NCBI GenBank assembly: GCA_963995525.1
Contig: OZ023214.1
Location: forward strand, 59,391,980 to 59,455,979
DNA from: Escarpia spicata
Taxonomy: Eukaryota > Annelida > Polychaeta > Sabellida > Siboglinidae
Length of the DNA: 64,000 bases
Direction: 5' to 3'
Made by a program: the position numbers and the translations under genes. This document shows, piece after piece, positions 22,701 to 35,059 of the stretch (the stretch's first letter is position 1; every line of letters starts with the position of its first letter). Under the pieces are notes generated by a model, which was given only the letters and a program-made list of their open reading frames with translations, searched no databases and was not told the origin of the DNA.

Positions 22701-24520
22701 GTAGTGTGTGTCATGCGTATACTGTGTGTACTGTGTGTCGTGTGTAGTGTGTGTCATGCGTGTACTGTGTGTCATGTGTAGTGTGTGTCATGCGTATACA
22801 GTGTGTACTGTGTGTCGTGTGTAGTGTGTGTCATGCGTGTACTGTGTGTCGTGTGTAGTGTGTGTCATGCGTGTACTGTGTGTCGTGTGTAGTGTGTGTC
22901 ATGCATGTACTGTGTGTCGTGTGTAGTGTGTGTCATGCGTGTACTGTGTGTCGTGTGTAGTGTGTGTCATGCGTGTACTGTGTGTCGTGTGTAGTGTGTG
23001 TCATGCATGTACTGTGTGTCATGCGTGTACTGTGTGTCGTGTGTAGTGCGTGTCATGCATGTACTGTGTGTCATGCATGTACTGTGTGTCGTGTGTAGTG
23101 TGTGTCATGCGTGTACTGTGAGTCGTGTGTAGTGTGTGTACTGTGTGTCGTGTGTAGTGTGTGTCATGCATGTACTGTGTGTCGTGTGTAGTGTGTGTCA
23201 TGCGTATACTGTGTGTCGTGTGTAGTGTGTCGTGTGTAGTGTGTGTCATGCGTGTAGTGTGTGTCGTGTGTAGTGTGTGTCATGCGTGTACTGTGTGTCG
23301 TGTGTAGTGTGTGTCATGCATGTACTGTGTGTCGTGTGTGTCATGCGTGTACTGTGTGTCGTGTGTAGTGTGTGTCATGCGTGTACTGTGTGTCGTGTGT
23401 AGTGTGTGTCATGCATGTACTGTGTGTCATGCGTGTACTGTGTGTCGTGTGTAGTGCGTGTCATGCGTATACTGTGTGTACTGTGTGTCGTGTGTAGTGT
23501 GTGTCATGCGTGTACTGTGTGTCGTGTGTAGTGTGTGTCATGCGTATACTGTGTGTACTGTGTGTCGTGTGTAGTGTGTGTCATGCGTGTACTGTGTGTC
23601 GTGTGTAGTGTGTGTCATGCGTATACAGTGTGTACTGTGTGTCGTGTGTAGTGTGTCGTGTGTGTCATGCGTGTACTGTGTGTCGTGTGTAGTGTGTGTC
23701 ATGCGTGTACTGTGTGTCGTGTGTAGTGTGTGTCATGCATGTACTGTGTGTCGTGTGTAGTGTGTGTCATGCGTGTACTGTGTGTCGTGTGTAGTGTGTG
23801 TCATGCGTGTACTGTGTGTCGTGTGTAGTAGTGTGTGTCATGCATGTACTGTGTGTCATGCGTGTACTGTGTGTCGTGTGTAGTGCGTGTCATGCATGTA
23901 CTGTGTGTCGTGTGTAGTGCGTGTCATGCATGTACTGTGTGTCATGCATGTACTGTGTGTCGTGTGTAGTGTGTGTCATGCATGTACTGTGTGTCGTGTG
24001 TACTGTGTGTCATGCGTGTACTGTGTGTCGTGTGTGTCATGCGTGTACTGTGTGTCGTGTGTAGTGTGTGTCATGCATGTACTGTGTGTCATGCGTGTAC
24101 TGTGTGTCGTGTGTAGTGCGTGTCATGCATGTACTGTGTGTCATGCATGTACTGTGTGTCGTGTGTAGTGTGTGTCATGCGTGTACTGTGTGTACTGTGT
24201 GTCGTGTGTAGTGTGTGTCATGCGTATACTGTGTGTCGTGTGTGTACTGTGTGTCGTGTGTAGTGTGTGTCATGCGTATACTGTGTGTCGTGTGTGTACT
24301 GTGTGTCGTGTGTAGTGTGTGTCATGCATGTACTGTGTGTCATGCATGTACTGTGTGTCATGCATGTACTGTGTGTCGTGTGTAGTGTGTGTCATGCATG
24401 TACTGTGTGTCGTGTGTCATGCGTGTACTGTGTGTCGTGTGTAGTGCGTGTCATGCATGTACTGTGTGTCATGCATGTGCTGTGGGTCACACATGTACTG
24501 TGTCTCATGCAATTACTGTT
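19790..24520. repeat. GTGT-rich array of 16/18-bp units with ~1-kb higher-order units
   Basis: The array mixes an 18-bp unit (CATGCRTGTACTGTGTGT) and a 16-bp unit (CGTGTGTAGTGTGTGT). A marker, CATGTAAGTACTGTATGG, occurs at 19980, 21018 and 22111, showing two duplications of about 1.04 and 1.09 kb. The right half lacks the marker. The array lies in the last SDF4-like intron. Short Cys/Val-rich frames in it are artefacts. Confidence 0.95.
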
Positions 24521-24815
24521 TGTCATACGTGGTATCCTGGAGCAAATAAGATTCATGAAATATGCAAATTAACAATTCTTTGAAACTGAGTATGTTCTTT
24601 GTATGTTGCACATTTTAAAGCAAATTTTCACTGTTAAACAAACAAAAGCAGAACTGTTGAGCACTGTTGTACTTATTCCCATGCAAAACATGCATAATTG
24701 GTACATCAGAAATGTGAGAGTCGATTAATAATTTGTTACATCTTAATTTACACCTATCTAGATATAATAATATTCTAATGCCATATGTATTAAGAAATTG
24801 ACAATGTTATTTCAG

Positions 24816-24992
24816 AGATATGTTGATCCGCGGAACCCAAACACTGCTCATGTAGAGGCGGAGAATCTGATTCTTCTGGCCGACTTGAATGCTGATGGCA
24901 AACTGTCCCTCCAGGAGGTCGTCAACAAGATAGAGTTGTTCATTGGCAGTATGATGATTGACCCAGGGCAGAGCTTCCACGATGAGTTCTAG
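24816..24992 (+). CDS. SDF4/Cab45-like last coding exon (EF-hand 6, HDEF end)
   Basis: The acceptor is TTTCAG at 24810-24815 and the exon is read in phase 0. It encodes RYVDPRNPNTAHVEAENLIL, EF loop 6 (DLNADGKLSLQE), the helix VVNKIELFIGS and the C-terminus DPGQSFHDEF, followed by TAG at 24990-24992. The DPRNPN and FIGS..VD elements line up with the last exon of vertebrate Cab45. HDEF resembles the HDEL/HEEF tails of CREC proteins and suggests retention in or retrieval to the early secretory pathway (inference). I saw no perfect AATAAA in the following 1.7 kb, so the 3' end of the mRNA is not placed. Confidence 0.92.
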   Translation, partial: RYVDPRNPNTAHVEAENLILLADLNADGKLSLQEVVNKIELFIGSMMIDPGQSFHDEF

Positions 24993-26845
24993 TTGGCACG
25001 ATGGCCTCCACGCGTCCTCTAGGTCTGCGAAAATGTCTCCAGCACTTCTCTTGCCATATCAGAAGTTCTTAGCTCTTTTGTTTTCATCATTTGGATATTG
25101 ACATTAATGTTGTTGTTATGCAGCACAAACGTCACCATTTTCAAATCTCAAATATTTCAGATTATGTCGTGATCATTTTGAGTGTACATCTCGTGACAGC
25201 ACAGACTCATTTAGTGTTATTTTGACACTTGTTTGCTAATGCACTGGTGGTTTGATCAGTGTTCTACTAACACAATCACTTCTCAACATGAACCGTGTAT
25301 GATGCAGTCTTAGAATGGAAATTATATTTGATACATGTCTAGATGGAATGATTTATGGTTAGTCGTCTGTTAATATATCTATGCAAGATAACTTTGTAAT
25401 GATAACTATACCTAGTTGTTTCATTCAGTGACTCCCATCCTCATCCATATTGCAGTGAAGTACGACAGCTTGCCTTACTATAACAATCGCAGGTCAGGAG
25501 CCTATCTCATAAATGCATGGTGTAGGGATAGAAGTGTTTAATGGGTTACATATTAAGTCTTCATTGAAGACATGAATATACATCATTCCTATGTATTTAG
25601 TCTCTATCAGGTTGCTTCTTTTTTCCCATTCGTTGACAAACTGCACAGTGGATTATTTTAATAAGTAAAATGCTGCAGTAATGAATTAGTAAAATGTTTC
25701 ACTATATAGAGTAAACTATGTACAGAATAGTTGCAAACATCCTTTTATAAAAGCGTTTTTATGATTTTGGTTGACATGCTACAGTAATGATAGCGTAATA
25801 TGAACGCATCATGGCTAAATGAAATTAGTAAATAAGTTGATTTCTCATTTGAGCTTTAAGCATGTGACGTTTTTCATTCATCGCCAGAACATATCCATTC
25901 CTGAGACATATAGTTATTAGAAGTATGTGACGATAAAGTATTTTAAGTAGCAGACATCAAAATGAAAGTAAGTGCAGCACCAACCATTTTTACAACAATT
26001 AGTTTGTTGTGATATGGTTCATTTTAAACTGATGTGTTTTCTTATTGTGTCAATTGCCTCGTCCGACACATTTTAAAATAGCACCAAACCAACTGGCAGT
26101 TTAAAAAATCGTGTAATTTAGAATGTGAGTCTGTCAATTACAGCTGGTGTCTGTAGTCTCTGCGGGACTGCTATCCACACAGCAATGGAGGTTGAGTGTA
26201 CTTCTTACACCTGTAGCATTTTATCAAGGTCATTTTTTCTGGGTGCGTGTTCTGCTGAGTAGGTTAAATATATTCTGTATGCCTGCTGAAATACGTCTGT
26301 CTGGTAGTTATTAGGCTTGGTACATCTCGTGGAATTTTGCATTGATGTTTTTCAGTTGTTGAAAATATTTACTATACACCTGTACATCTAAGTGTGTATG
26401 TATACATACCCGGTATACCACGGTGTATATGTATATACGTATGAGCTTTCTAAACTGCCGTTTATATATATAATTGTGTGTATGCTATACACTTACTTAT
26501 GTCCACCACCAGTTAACATGGTAACACAGTGAGTTAATTCCAGTGGTTCTGGTCTGTCTGGCGTAGTGCCTTTGAGTCTGGCGTAGTGCCTTTGAGTCTG
26601 GTGTACATATCAATGATCGAGTGTTATGTTTGGGTATATCTACACATACTTATTTAGTTACTTTCTTGTACCAGCTCTACTGATATCACTACACTGCTCA
26701 CTTGAATCATAATACTGATTACTATTGATGTGATCAACATGCCCTAATCTGTCCCAGGAGTGTCACTGCAGGGGTGTCACCTGCAAGAAAGGTGTGGTTT
26801 ATCAACAGTGGCTACTTCATGTCTGACACCAATGTGTGCCTTCTG
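24993..26845. other. 3' UTR and intergenic sequence
   Basis: The first part must be the 3' untranslated region of the SDF4-like gene. The end is not visible, since no clear polyadenylation signal was found. The rest is AT-rich with a small direct repeat at 26561-26605 (GTCTGGCGTAGTGCCTTTGA twice). No gene recognised. Confidence 0.5.
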
Positions 26846-27245
26846 TTGACAGTGACGTTGTTGTCAGATCAGTGTGTCATGTTGACACTGACATTGTTGT
26901 CAAATCAGTGTGTTATGTTGACACTGACATTGTTGTCAGATCAGTCTATCATATAGACAATGATGCTATTGTTCAAATCAGTGTGTCATGTTGACACTGT
27001 TGGTCAAATCAGTGTGTCATGTTGACACTGATGTTGTTGTCAGATCAGTATGTTGTGTTGACACTGACTTTGTTGTCAGACCAGTGTGTTGTGTTGACAC
27101 TGACGTTGTCAGATGAGTATGTTGTGTTGACACTGACTTTGTCAGATCAGTATGTTGTGTTGACACTGACACTGTTGTCAGATGAGTGTTATGTTGACAC
27201 TAACATTATTGGTCAAATCAGTGTGTCTTGTTGACGCTGTTGGTG
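26846..27245. repeat. 36-bp degenerate repeat, ~11 copies
   Basis: The unit is about 36 bp with the core TGTTGACACTGAC and TTGTTGTCAGATCAGTGTGT. Lengths vary because some copies lose TTG or ACA blocks. TGTTGACA and TTGTCAGA elements partly mirror each other, so copies could fold weakly. Confidence 0.88.
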
Positions 27246-27419
27246 ACGTGAGTGAAGTCAAGTTGATGCAAGGTTTATAACAAACATTCCTTCAAGTGCA
27301 GACAAACATATAACCTTAACTTACAACAAAACATGTATGATAAAAAAAATTGGGTATTGTGACGCCATTTGCGCGGAGTTGTAAACCTGTGACTTGAAAT
27401 TCCTTACAAATTGATATTA

Positions 27420-29020
27420 CACTGTGTATCTGTTAGCCGACCTGCTGCCCTCCTGTCCCAATCCCAAGTAGTCACTAGTGTGTAGATTACTCTGTGTATC
27501 TGTTAGTCGACCTGCTGCCCTCCTGTCCCAATCCCAAGTAGTCACTAGTGTGTAGATATATTACACTGTGTATCTGTTAGCCGACCTGCCGACCTGCCGC
27601 CCTCCTATCCCAATCCCAACTAGTCACTAGTGTGTAGATTACACTGTGTGTCTGTTAGCCGACCTGCCGCCCTCCTGTCCCAATCCCAAGTAGTCACTAG
27701 TGTGTAGATATATTACACTGTGTATCTGTTAGCCGACCTGCCGCCCTCCTGTCCCAATCCCAAGTAGTCATGACCTGCTGCCCTCCTGTCCCAATCCCAA
27801 GTAGTCACAAGTGTGTAGATATATTACACTGTGTATCTGTTAGCCGACCTGCAGCCCTCCTGTCCCAATCCCAACTAGTCACTAGTGTGTAGATTACACT
27901 GTGTATCTGTTAGTCGACCTGCTGCCCTCCTGTCCCAATCCCAAGTAGTCACTAGTGTGTAGATATATTACACTGTGTATCTGTTAGCCGACCTGCCGCC
28001 CTCCTGTCCCAATCCCAACTAGTCACTAGTGTGTAGATTACACTGTGTATCTGTTAGCTGACCTGCCGCCCTCCTGTCCCAATTCAAAGTAGTCACTAGT
28101 GTGTAGATATATTACACTGTGTATATGTTAGCCGACCTGCCGCCCTCCTGTCCCAATCCCAAGTAGTCATGACCTGCTGCCCTCCTGTCCCAATCCCAAG
28201 TAGTCACAAGTGTGTAGATATATTACACTGTGTATCTGTTAGCCGACCTGCAGCCCTCCTGTCCCAATCCCAACTAGTCACTAGTGTGTAGATTACACTG
28301 TGTATCTGTTAGTCGACCTGCTGCCCTCCTGTCCCAATCCCAAGTAGTCACTAGTGTGTAGATATATTACACTGTGTATCTGTTAGCCGACCTGCCGCCC
28401 TCCTGTCCCAATCCCAACTAGTCACTAGTGTGTAGATTACACTGTGTATCTGTTAGCTGACCTGCCGCCCTCCTGTCCCAATTCAAAGTAGTCACTAGTG
28501 TGTAGATATATTACACTGTGTATCTATTAGCCGACCTGCCGCCCTCCTGTCCCAATCCAAAGTAGTCACGACCTGCTGCCCTCCTGTCCCAATCCCAAGT
28601 AGTCACTAGTGTGTAGATATATTACACTGTGTGTCTGTTAGCCGACCTGCAGCCCTCCTGTCCCAATCCCAAGTAGTCACTAGTGTGTAGATATATTACA
28701 CTGTGTATCTGTTAGCCGACCTGCCGCCCTCCTGTCCCAATCCCAACTAGTCACTAGTGTGTAGATTACACTGTGTATCTGTTAGCTGACCTGCCGCCCT
28801 CCTGTCCCAATTCAAAGTAGTCACTAGTGTGTAGATATATTACACTGTGTATCTGTTAGCCGACCTGCCGCCCTCCTGTCCCAATCCAAAGTAGTCACGA
28901 CCTGCTGCCCTCCTGTCCCAATCCCAAGTAGTCACTAGTGTGTAGATATATTACACTGTGTGTCTGTTAGCCGACCTGCAGCCCTCCTGTCCCAATCCCA
29001 AGTAGTCACTAGTGTGTAGA
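27420..29020. repeat. 70/74-bp minisatellite with 399-bp higher-order unit
   Basis: The basic unit is 74 bp, or 70 bp when a TATA is missing, with GACCTGCCGCCCTCCTGTCC. A partial unit is inserted at AGTAGTCA(T/C)GACCTGCTG. This junction occurs at 27768, 28167, 28566 and 28895, giving spacings of 399, 399 and 329 bp, the last shorter by one 70-bp unit. Confidence 0.95.
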
Positions 29021-29380
29021 TTATCACCATTTTTATTTGAAGAAAATCCATGTTAAAATGGGTTACGTCCGTATTCCTCCACAGTACAAAAACCCGTTTT
29101 GCCTACGGGAAATCTGTACGTGTGGCGTATCTGTCATGATGCTAGTCGTGACGTCATCCCCAGGGAGTTGACAAACCAAACATTGTTCCAACTGCACAGT
29201 CAGCTGTAGCTTTCAACATGACTAAACTGTAGTGTTTGAAGAAAACAGTTATGCAAACTGTTAGTAACATAATGCATTATACGTGTGTTGTATTGAGGTT
29301 ATTTTATGATACAGAATTGTAAATTTTAAACATTCTCATAATACATCTTGCTTCTGAAGAAAGTGGAATATGGTAATGGT

Positions 29381-29430
29381 GCACACACACAAACACACGC
29401 ACATACAATCACACACACACACACACATAA
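29381..29430. repeat. Short CA-rich microsatellite
   Basis: An interrupted ACACAC tract with ACATACAATC breaks. No other feature. Confidence 0.85.
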
Positions 29431-30639
29431 ACATATTGAGTTAATGGTATGAAGTATAACAAATAATTAAACAGTGAGATAGTGCCATTACTATGCAGGT
29501 TGCGTAAGGGTATATGCTATTCCAAACAATTTAGCAAATGTCGAATTGTTTCCTAAACTGTTACTGTTTGACACCTGTCCTGCAAAATGTCTGTATCCTG
29601 ATCGATCTATTAAATTCACGTAAACAGTTAACACGTTTCCGAGTCGATTACTTTGCCGTGACAGATACATCACTGATGGCGGCCGATTTGGCGCCGACAT
29701 TTACTATCTGTCCTAGTTGTTGACTGCGCCGCATCCATTACGTCCATTGTCTCGTGCGCACAGAAAGCGCACTTCATTTGTTACGTACGGGCGTTCGTGT
29801 AAATAATTGATATGACGATATGTGTCGGCTTGCGTCGCTATTATTGCGCACGGTGTATCAGCGCTGTGCGAGTGTGAGCGACGAGCCGATACGCTTCGAT
29901 GACCGCGGCCCGCTGACAGATCTCGGCGGCCATTACATTGTTGGTGACCTTTATGGATCCTTCTCGTCACGTGCCGCCGGTTTTCAGCTGGTACACGCTC
30001 GCCACTCCTCTCCAGTCTTGTTTCGCAACACTAACGCACAAATAAATGACAGCAGATCTATTATTTAGGATTTAGAGTGGCAAATGATGACTTAGTTATA
30101 TTTACGATTCAATGTAGTTTAGCATCCAGGAATAGCGTTGTGTTTATTGCAGATGCGAACAGCGCAGATGGTTGAATTGGACTTCGTCTTGCATTTGGGA
30201 CTGCACATAAAAGCAATGCATTTTGTGTATTTTTGTTATCAGAAATTATGTTTAGTTGCAATTTTGATCAGCATACCAAAATTAGGAACGTCATTTAAAA
30301 GTAATTTTTTTGTAACAGCTATTCAGAAGCTATGTCATTTAATTTTGAAATCAGAATCGGTAAAGCGGTTTTCGAGATACCGGGTATGATTTTTTGAAGA
30401 TACTAAATTTATCAAATTGTTCAGATTATAGACCTATCTCTTAAACAGCAACAATGATTTTGTTAGATTTCAAATATGTCAAAAATAATACCAGTCTTTG
30501 TTTGCCCAATTTGCATAGATATGCATGATTTTCAGGGAAATAAAGTAGTTTGGTTAATTTGTTTAATTATTTGATTGGAAATATCGTTTTTGGGCCAAAG
30601 GTCCAGCGGTCTTATGCCATCACTTTGTGTCCTCTGTGC
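29431..30639. other. Intergenic sequence, nothing recognised
   Basis: Unique sequence. The part at 29640-30010 is richer in CG dinucleotides than its surroundings. It contains short open frames without family resemblance, so I do not call a gene. Confidence 0.45.
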
Positions 30640-31153
30640 GCCGTTACCTGCCATATCTCGGAAACCGTTCAGCAACGTTTTCTCTAATTTCGCAGAGACG
30701 TATCTTAGGGTACTGCTACTATGCACGAGAAATCTGTATTTGATTGAATCATTCTAAGGGCCCCCGAAACTGGTAAATTTTCACATTTTGTCTATTATTT
30801 GAAAAACTCTTCAGTAACTTTTTCTCTGATTTTGCGTAGACATTTCATGTGGTAGTGCCACTATACACAAGCCATATGTATTCCATAGAATCATTCTAAG
30901 GGCACCTCAGGGCCCCTAAAATGCTAAATGTTCCTACTATTTCCCTACTGCTATAAGCCGCCTGCACTGATCTCTATTTATAACTGGATAGTGGACTTTG
31001 TCCTATCTCTGATCACTGGGGTGGCTGAGTGGTGTCAGAGCTTACGCTGTAAGCCTTTGTATTGAACTAGACTCGGTTCACTGCCTGCCATTGTCTCAGT
31101 GTCAAAAAGAATGCCTCCATGTGGGCTGTAACTATAATGCGTACTGGGAATCC
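30640..31153 (+). repeat. Dispersed repeat family A, copy 2, with tRNA-Ser-like segment
   Basis: This is a full-length match to 5519-6001. At 31018-31090 it has a box A-like GTGGCTGAGTGGTGTCAGAG, then AGCTTACGCTGTAAGCC, which folds as an anticodon arm with a 7-base loop and GCT at the anticodon place, a long variable-arm-like stretch, and a weak box B (CGGTTCACTGCC). This pattern suggests a SINE with a tRNA-Ser head. About 375 bases before the head are shared by both copies too, so the whole may be a composite. Confidence 0.65.
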
Positions 31154-32619
31154 CTACTGCACTGGCAGAACCTGAGACTTTAAAACAGCAATAGACATAA
31201 TTATCAATGCAATATAAAGATATTATCTAGGATTAAAATAATATATAAAATATCTCTTTCTTCTTTCCATTCTGGGGGAGGGTGGTAGGGACAAAATAAG
31301 AACAGAAAATGTGTGCACATTTTCTTAAACAACCAAGATTACAGCTCACCAACTCTCCTGCAAGGTTTCTACAACCACTGGAAATCGGCCTAAATAGCAG
31401 AGTATCGGGATAACATTCTACAGTATTTAATAACACATTAACTAATATATACAATCTTCACAAAACGGTCTATTCGAATATTTTATTTCCAGGTGTATCT
31501 TCACTGGCATGCATATAATCTCCACTAAACATGTCAATATTTTACTTCCATGATAACCCTTAATGATCTGTAACTATGATTCACAAAAACATTTCATTAA
31601 TAATCACAAACTCACAATATAGTTCAAAGAACTTCAGGGCCTCTTGGCCCATTTTAATGTATCACAAGCTGAGAAGGTCAGCAATCAAATGCGTCTACCG
31701 TTGTTGTAACAAGTTTGTAACATAATGCACGAAGGTGATTATTATTAGAGTTTGAATTATAAACACAGCTATTTTATTTTGACTTGATCAGCATGAGCCA
31801 AACCCCACGGGGGTGCCTGTCACATTGTGTTATCCAGGCATCTGTTTACCAGATATGAACTCGGTCGGTACACGAGCCACCTGCCTCACAAAATGTTAAG
31901 TTACTTTAAAATTCGCCGCGTCAATTCCCGTGAGTGCCCCATGATGTATGTGCAAGCGGGCGTGCCCCCAACGTGCGTGTTCGTAAGTGCGCCGCTAAAT
32001 GCCGTTCGAACAAAACGAAAAGCTGTCATAAATAATTTGTGCGTGCATAGACGATGTTGCGAGAGGAATCTGCCGTGAATGCGTCGAGAGTCGCCGCCAA
32101 AGCAATCATAATATAATTAATGATCACGGCATACAGTTTGTACGGCAGGGACTCGTAAAGTTGCCTTCGCCGTGCCACGAGGGACGCGTCCATTCATCAG
32201 ATCAGCATGCACGCATGATTAAAGCCGACGTTTGAGGCGGCAGCAGAAACAGTTAGCATTAAGGTGTTCACTAGATACTCCGTAGGCCATCAACTATTGA
32301 GCGACGTTTGATTGGTGGTACTTTAAACTATCACCGACCGATTATGCCTTTAAAAACGGCGAACCCTTCAGAAATTGCAATAAAGAGACTATAAACTGTT
32401 TTATACGCTGACATATGGTTATGTAACAAGTTGTGTAAATTGTGAAACGTCGTGTTTTGAAAACGATCCCCAAATGGCAGAAGTATGATGGCGGCTACTT
32501 GAGTGAGACAGCATGGTCGGCAGGGTCCGTACACAGGTACGTCAAAGTCGACGACGAGTTTGACAACAACGATGACACACCGCTACTACACTACAATCAT
32601 CTTTGTCGTCATCCACATC
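31154..32619. other. Intergenic sequence with dispersed repeat B copy 2
   Basis: Positions 31527-31604 match 7050-7129 (family B). The stretch at 31900-32260 is relatively rich in CG dinucleotides. No coding region, RNA gene or further repeat is supported. Confidence 0.5.
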
Positions 32620-32930
32620 ATCAATGCAGCATCACCCGTCATGTCCCTAGCTACACCATCAACTTCATCCGCCACGTCCCTAGCAACAGCATCAACATCA
32701 CCTGTCAAGTCCCTAGCTACATCTTCAAAGTCACCCGTAACGTCCGTAGCTACATCATCAACGTCACCCGTCACGTCCCTAGCTACATCACCAACGTAAC
32801 CCTACACGTTCCTAGCTACAGCATCAACATCACCCGTCACGTACCTAGTTACGTCACCAACATCACCCGTCATGTCCCCAGCTGCAGCTTCAACTTCACA
32901 CATCACGTCCTTAGCTACATCATCAACATC
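32620..32930. repeat. 33-bp minisatellite, block 1
   Basis: About nine diverged copies of a 33-bp unit with CACGTCCCTAGCTACATCAT and CATCACCCGT. The same unit forms the larger block at 35060-35730, in the same orientation. Confidence 0.9.
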
Positions 32931-32984
32931 ATCAACATACTTAATACAAAATTCAACAATGGTGATATTTATTTCAATTAAACG

Positions 32985-33110
32985 TGTACAGAGCCGCCGA
33001 CTGTCGACGACGAGGACAGTGCCGCTGACCTAAACTGTCGACCCCGACTGTCAACGACGAAGGCAGTGCCGCGGACCTGACGAGTCGACGCCGACTGCAC
33101 CGTCGGTCCA
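32985..33110. repeat. Imperfect duplicated GC-rich segment
   Basis: Two or three diverged copies of a ~50-60-bp segment containing GACTGTCGACGACGA and GGCAGTGCCGC. It is rich in CG dinucleotides and GTCGAC sites. No coding call. Confidence 0.6.
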
Positions 33111-33423
33111 GGGCCGCGTCTGTCGCTGTCATCACAGCGCCGGGAGATGACCCGGCGACGAAATGTCAACAAGGGAATCCACAACACCGTCATCCTGCGC
33201 ATCTTCATTAATTAATTGAAATCACGCACACACCAGCCCCTGGTTGTGGCGACGTGTTATTGTTAAAACTGCATTACGTTGAACGATGGCACGGGGTAAA
33301 TGGACAGCTGTAATATTGTTTGTGCCATGGACCGGCTACACTAGTAACCAGGTGTGGCCAATTCCTCACAGCTGCACCAGCATATTGATGGTCACCGTGA
33401 TTAGAGTGAAGTATACATACGCA

Positions 33424-33682
<259 letters not shown>

Positions 33683-33907
33683 AAACAAACACACATACGC
33701 TGTTGTTCCACTAATTTGTGGTCACCTTTTATGCAGACGTTGGTTGCCAAGCCATTTTGAGTGTTTTGTTAACAGTCCGAAGTTGCCTTTATGGGCAATT
33801 TCATTCTAACCTAGGACGCTAGTCTCACGCGAGCAAATTTTCAAAATCATTTCACGACACAGATTTCAGTATGATTTGAAACCATGTACCTTATATTTAT
33901 ATTAGTA

Positions 33908-34997
33908 TAATACTAGAAGTAGTACATGCATCACACAATAACAGAAACATAACACTAGAAGGCTAGAAGTAGTGCATGCATCACACAATAACAGAAACAT
34001 AACACTAGAAGGCTACACGTAGTACATGCATCACACAATAACAGAAACATAACACTAGAAGGCTACAAGTAGTACATGCATCACACAATAACAGAAACAT
34101 AACACTAGTAGGCTAGAAGTAGTACATGCATCACACAATAACAGAAACATAACACTAGAAGGCTAGAAGTAGTACATGCATCACACACTAACAGAAACAT
34201 AACACTAGAAGGCTAGAAGTAGTACATGCATCACACAATAACAGAAGCATAACACTAGAAGGCTAGAAGTAGTACATGCATCACACAATAACAGAAACAT
34301 AACACTAGAAGGCTAGAAGTAGTGCATGCATCACACAATAACAGAAACATAACACTAGAAGGTTAGAAGTAGTACATGCATCACACAATAACAGAAACAT
34401 AACACTAGAAGGCTAGAAGTAGTACATGCATCACACAATAACAGAAACATAACACTAGAAGGCTACAAGTAGTGCATGCATCACACAATAACAGAAACAT
34501 AACACTAGAAGGCTAGAAGTAGTACATGCATCACACAATAACAGAAACATAACACTAGAAGGCTAGAAGTAGTACATGCATCACACAATAACAGAAACAT
34601 AACACTAGAAGGCTAGAAGTAGTACATGCATCACTCAATAACAGAAACATAACACTAGAAGGCTACAAGTAGTGCATGCATCACACAATAACAGAAACAT
34701 AACACTAGAAGGCTAGAAGTAGTACATGCATCACACAATAACAGAAACATAACACTAGAAGGCTAGAAGTAGTACATGCATCACACAATAACAGAAACAT
34801 AACACTAGAAGGCTAGAAGTAGTACATGCATCACACAATAACAGAAACATAACACTAGAAGGCTAGAAGTAGTACATGCATCACACAATAACAGAAACAT
34901 AACACTAGAAGGCTAGAAGTAGTACATGCATCACACAATAACAGAAGCATAACACTAGAAGGCTAGAAGTAGTACATGCATCACACAATAACAGAAA
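33908..34997. repeat. 50-bp minisatellite, ~22 copies
   Basis: The unit is exactly 50 bp, with ACATGCATCACACAATAACA and GAAACATAACACTAGAAGGC. Copies are over 95% alike and vary at a few sites (AGTAC/AGTGC, CTAGAAG/CTACAAG). The array ends 60 bases before block 2 of the 33-bp minisatellite. Confidence 0.97.
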
Positions 34998-35059
34998 CAA
35001 TTGCAATCCATGGTCAATTTGTTTTATTTGGATATTGGACATATCAAAGCAACGCACTT

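Noticed and set aside
29820..30068. Possible small gene in the CG-rich part of the intergenic region
   Set aside because: The 82-codon frame shows no domain, signal or splice structure, and an overlapping minus frame is equally long.
31018..31090. Functional tRNA-Ser gene
   Set aside because: Box A and the anticodon arm fit, but no proper acceptor stem or T arm can be drawn and a diverged copy exists. It is better explained as part of a dispersed repeat.
33908..34997. CRISPR-like regular array (50-bp period)
   Set aside because: No unique spacers between repeats, and the context is clearly animal nuclear DNA. It is a minisatellite. The same holds for the 73-bp array at 61277-61932.
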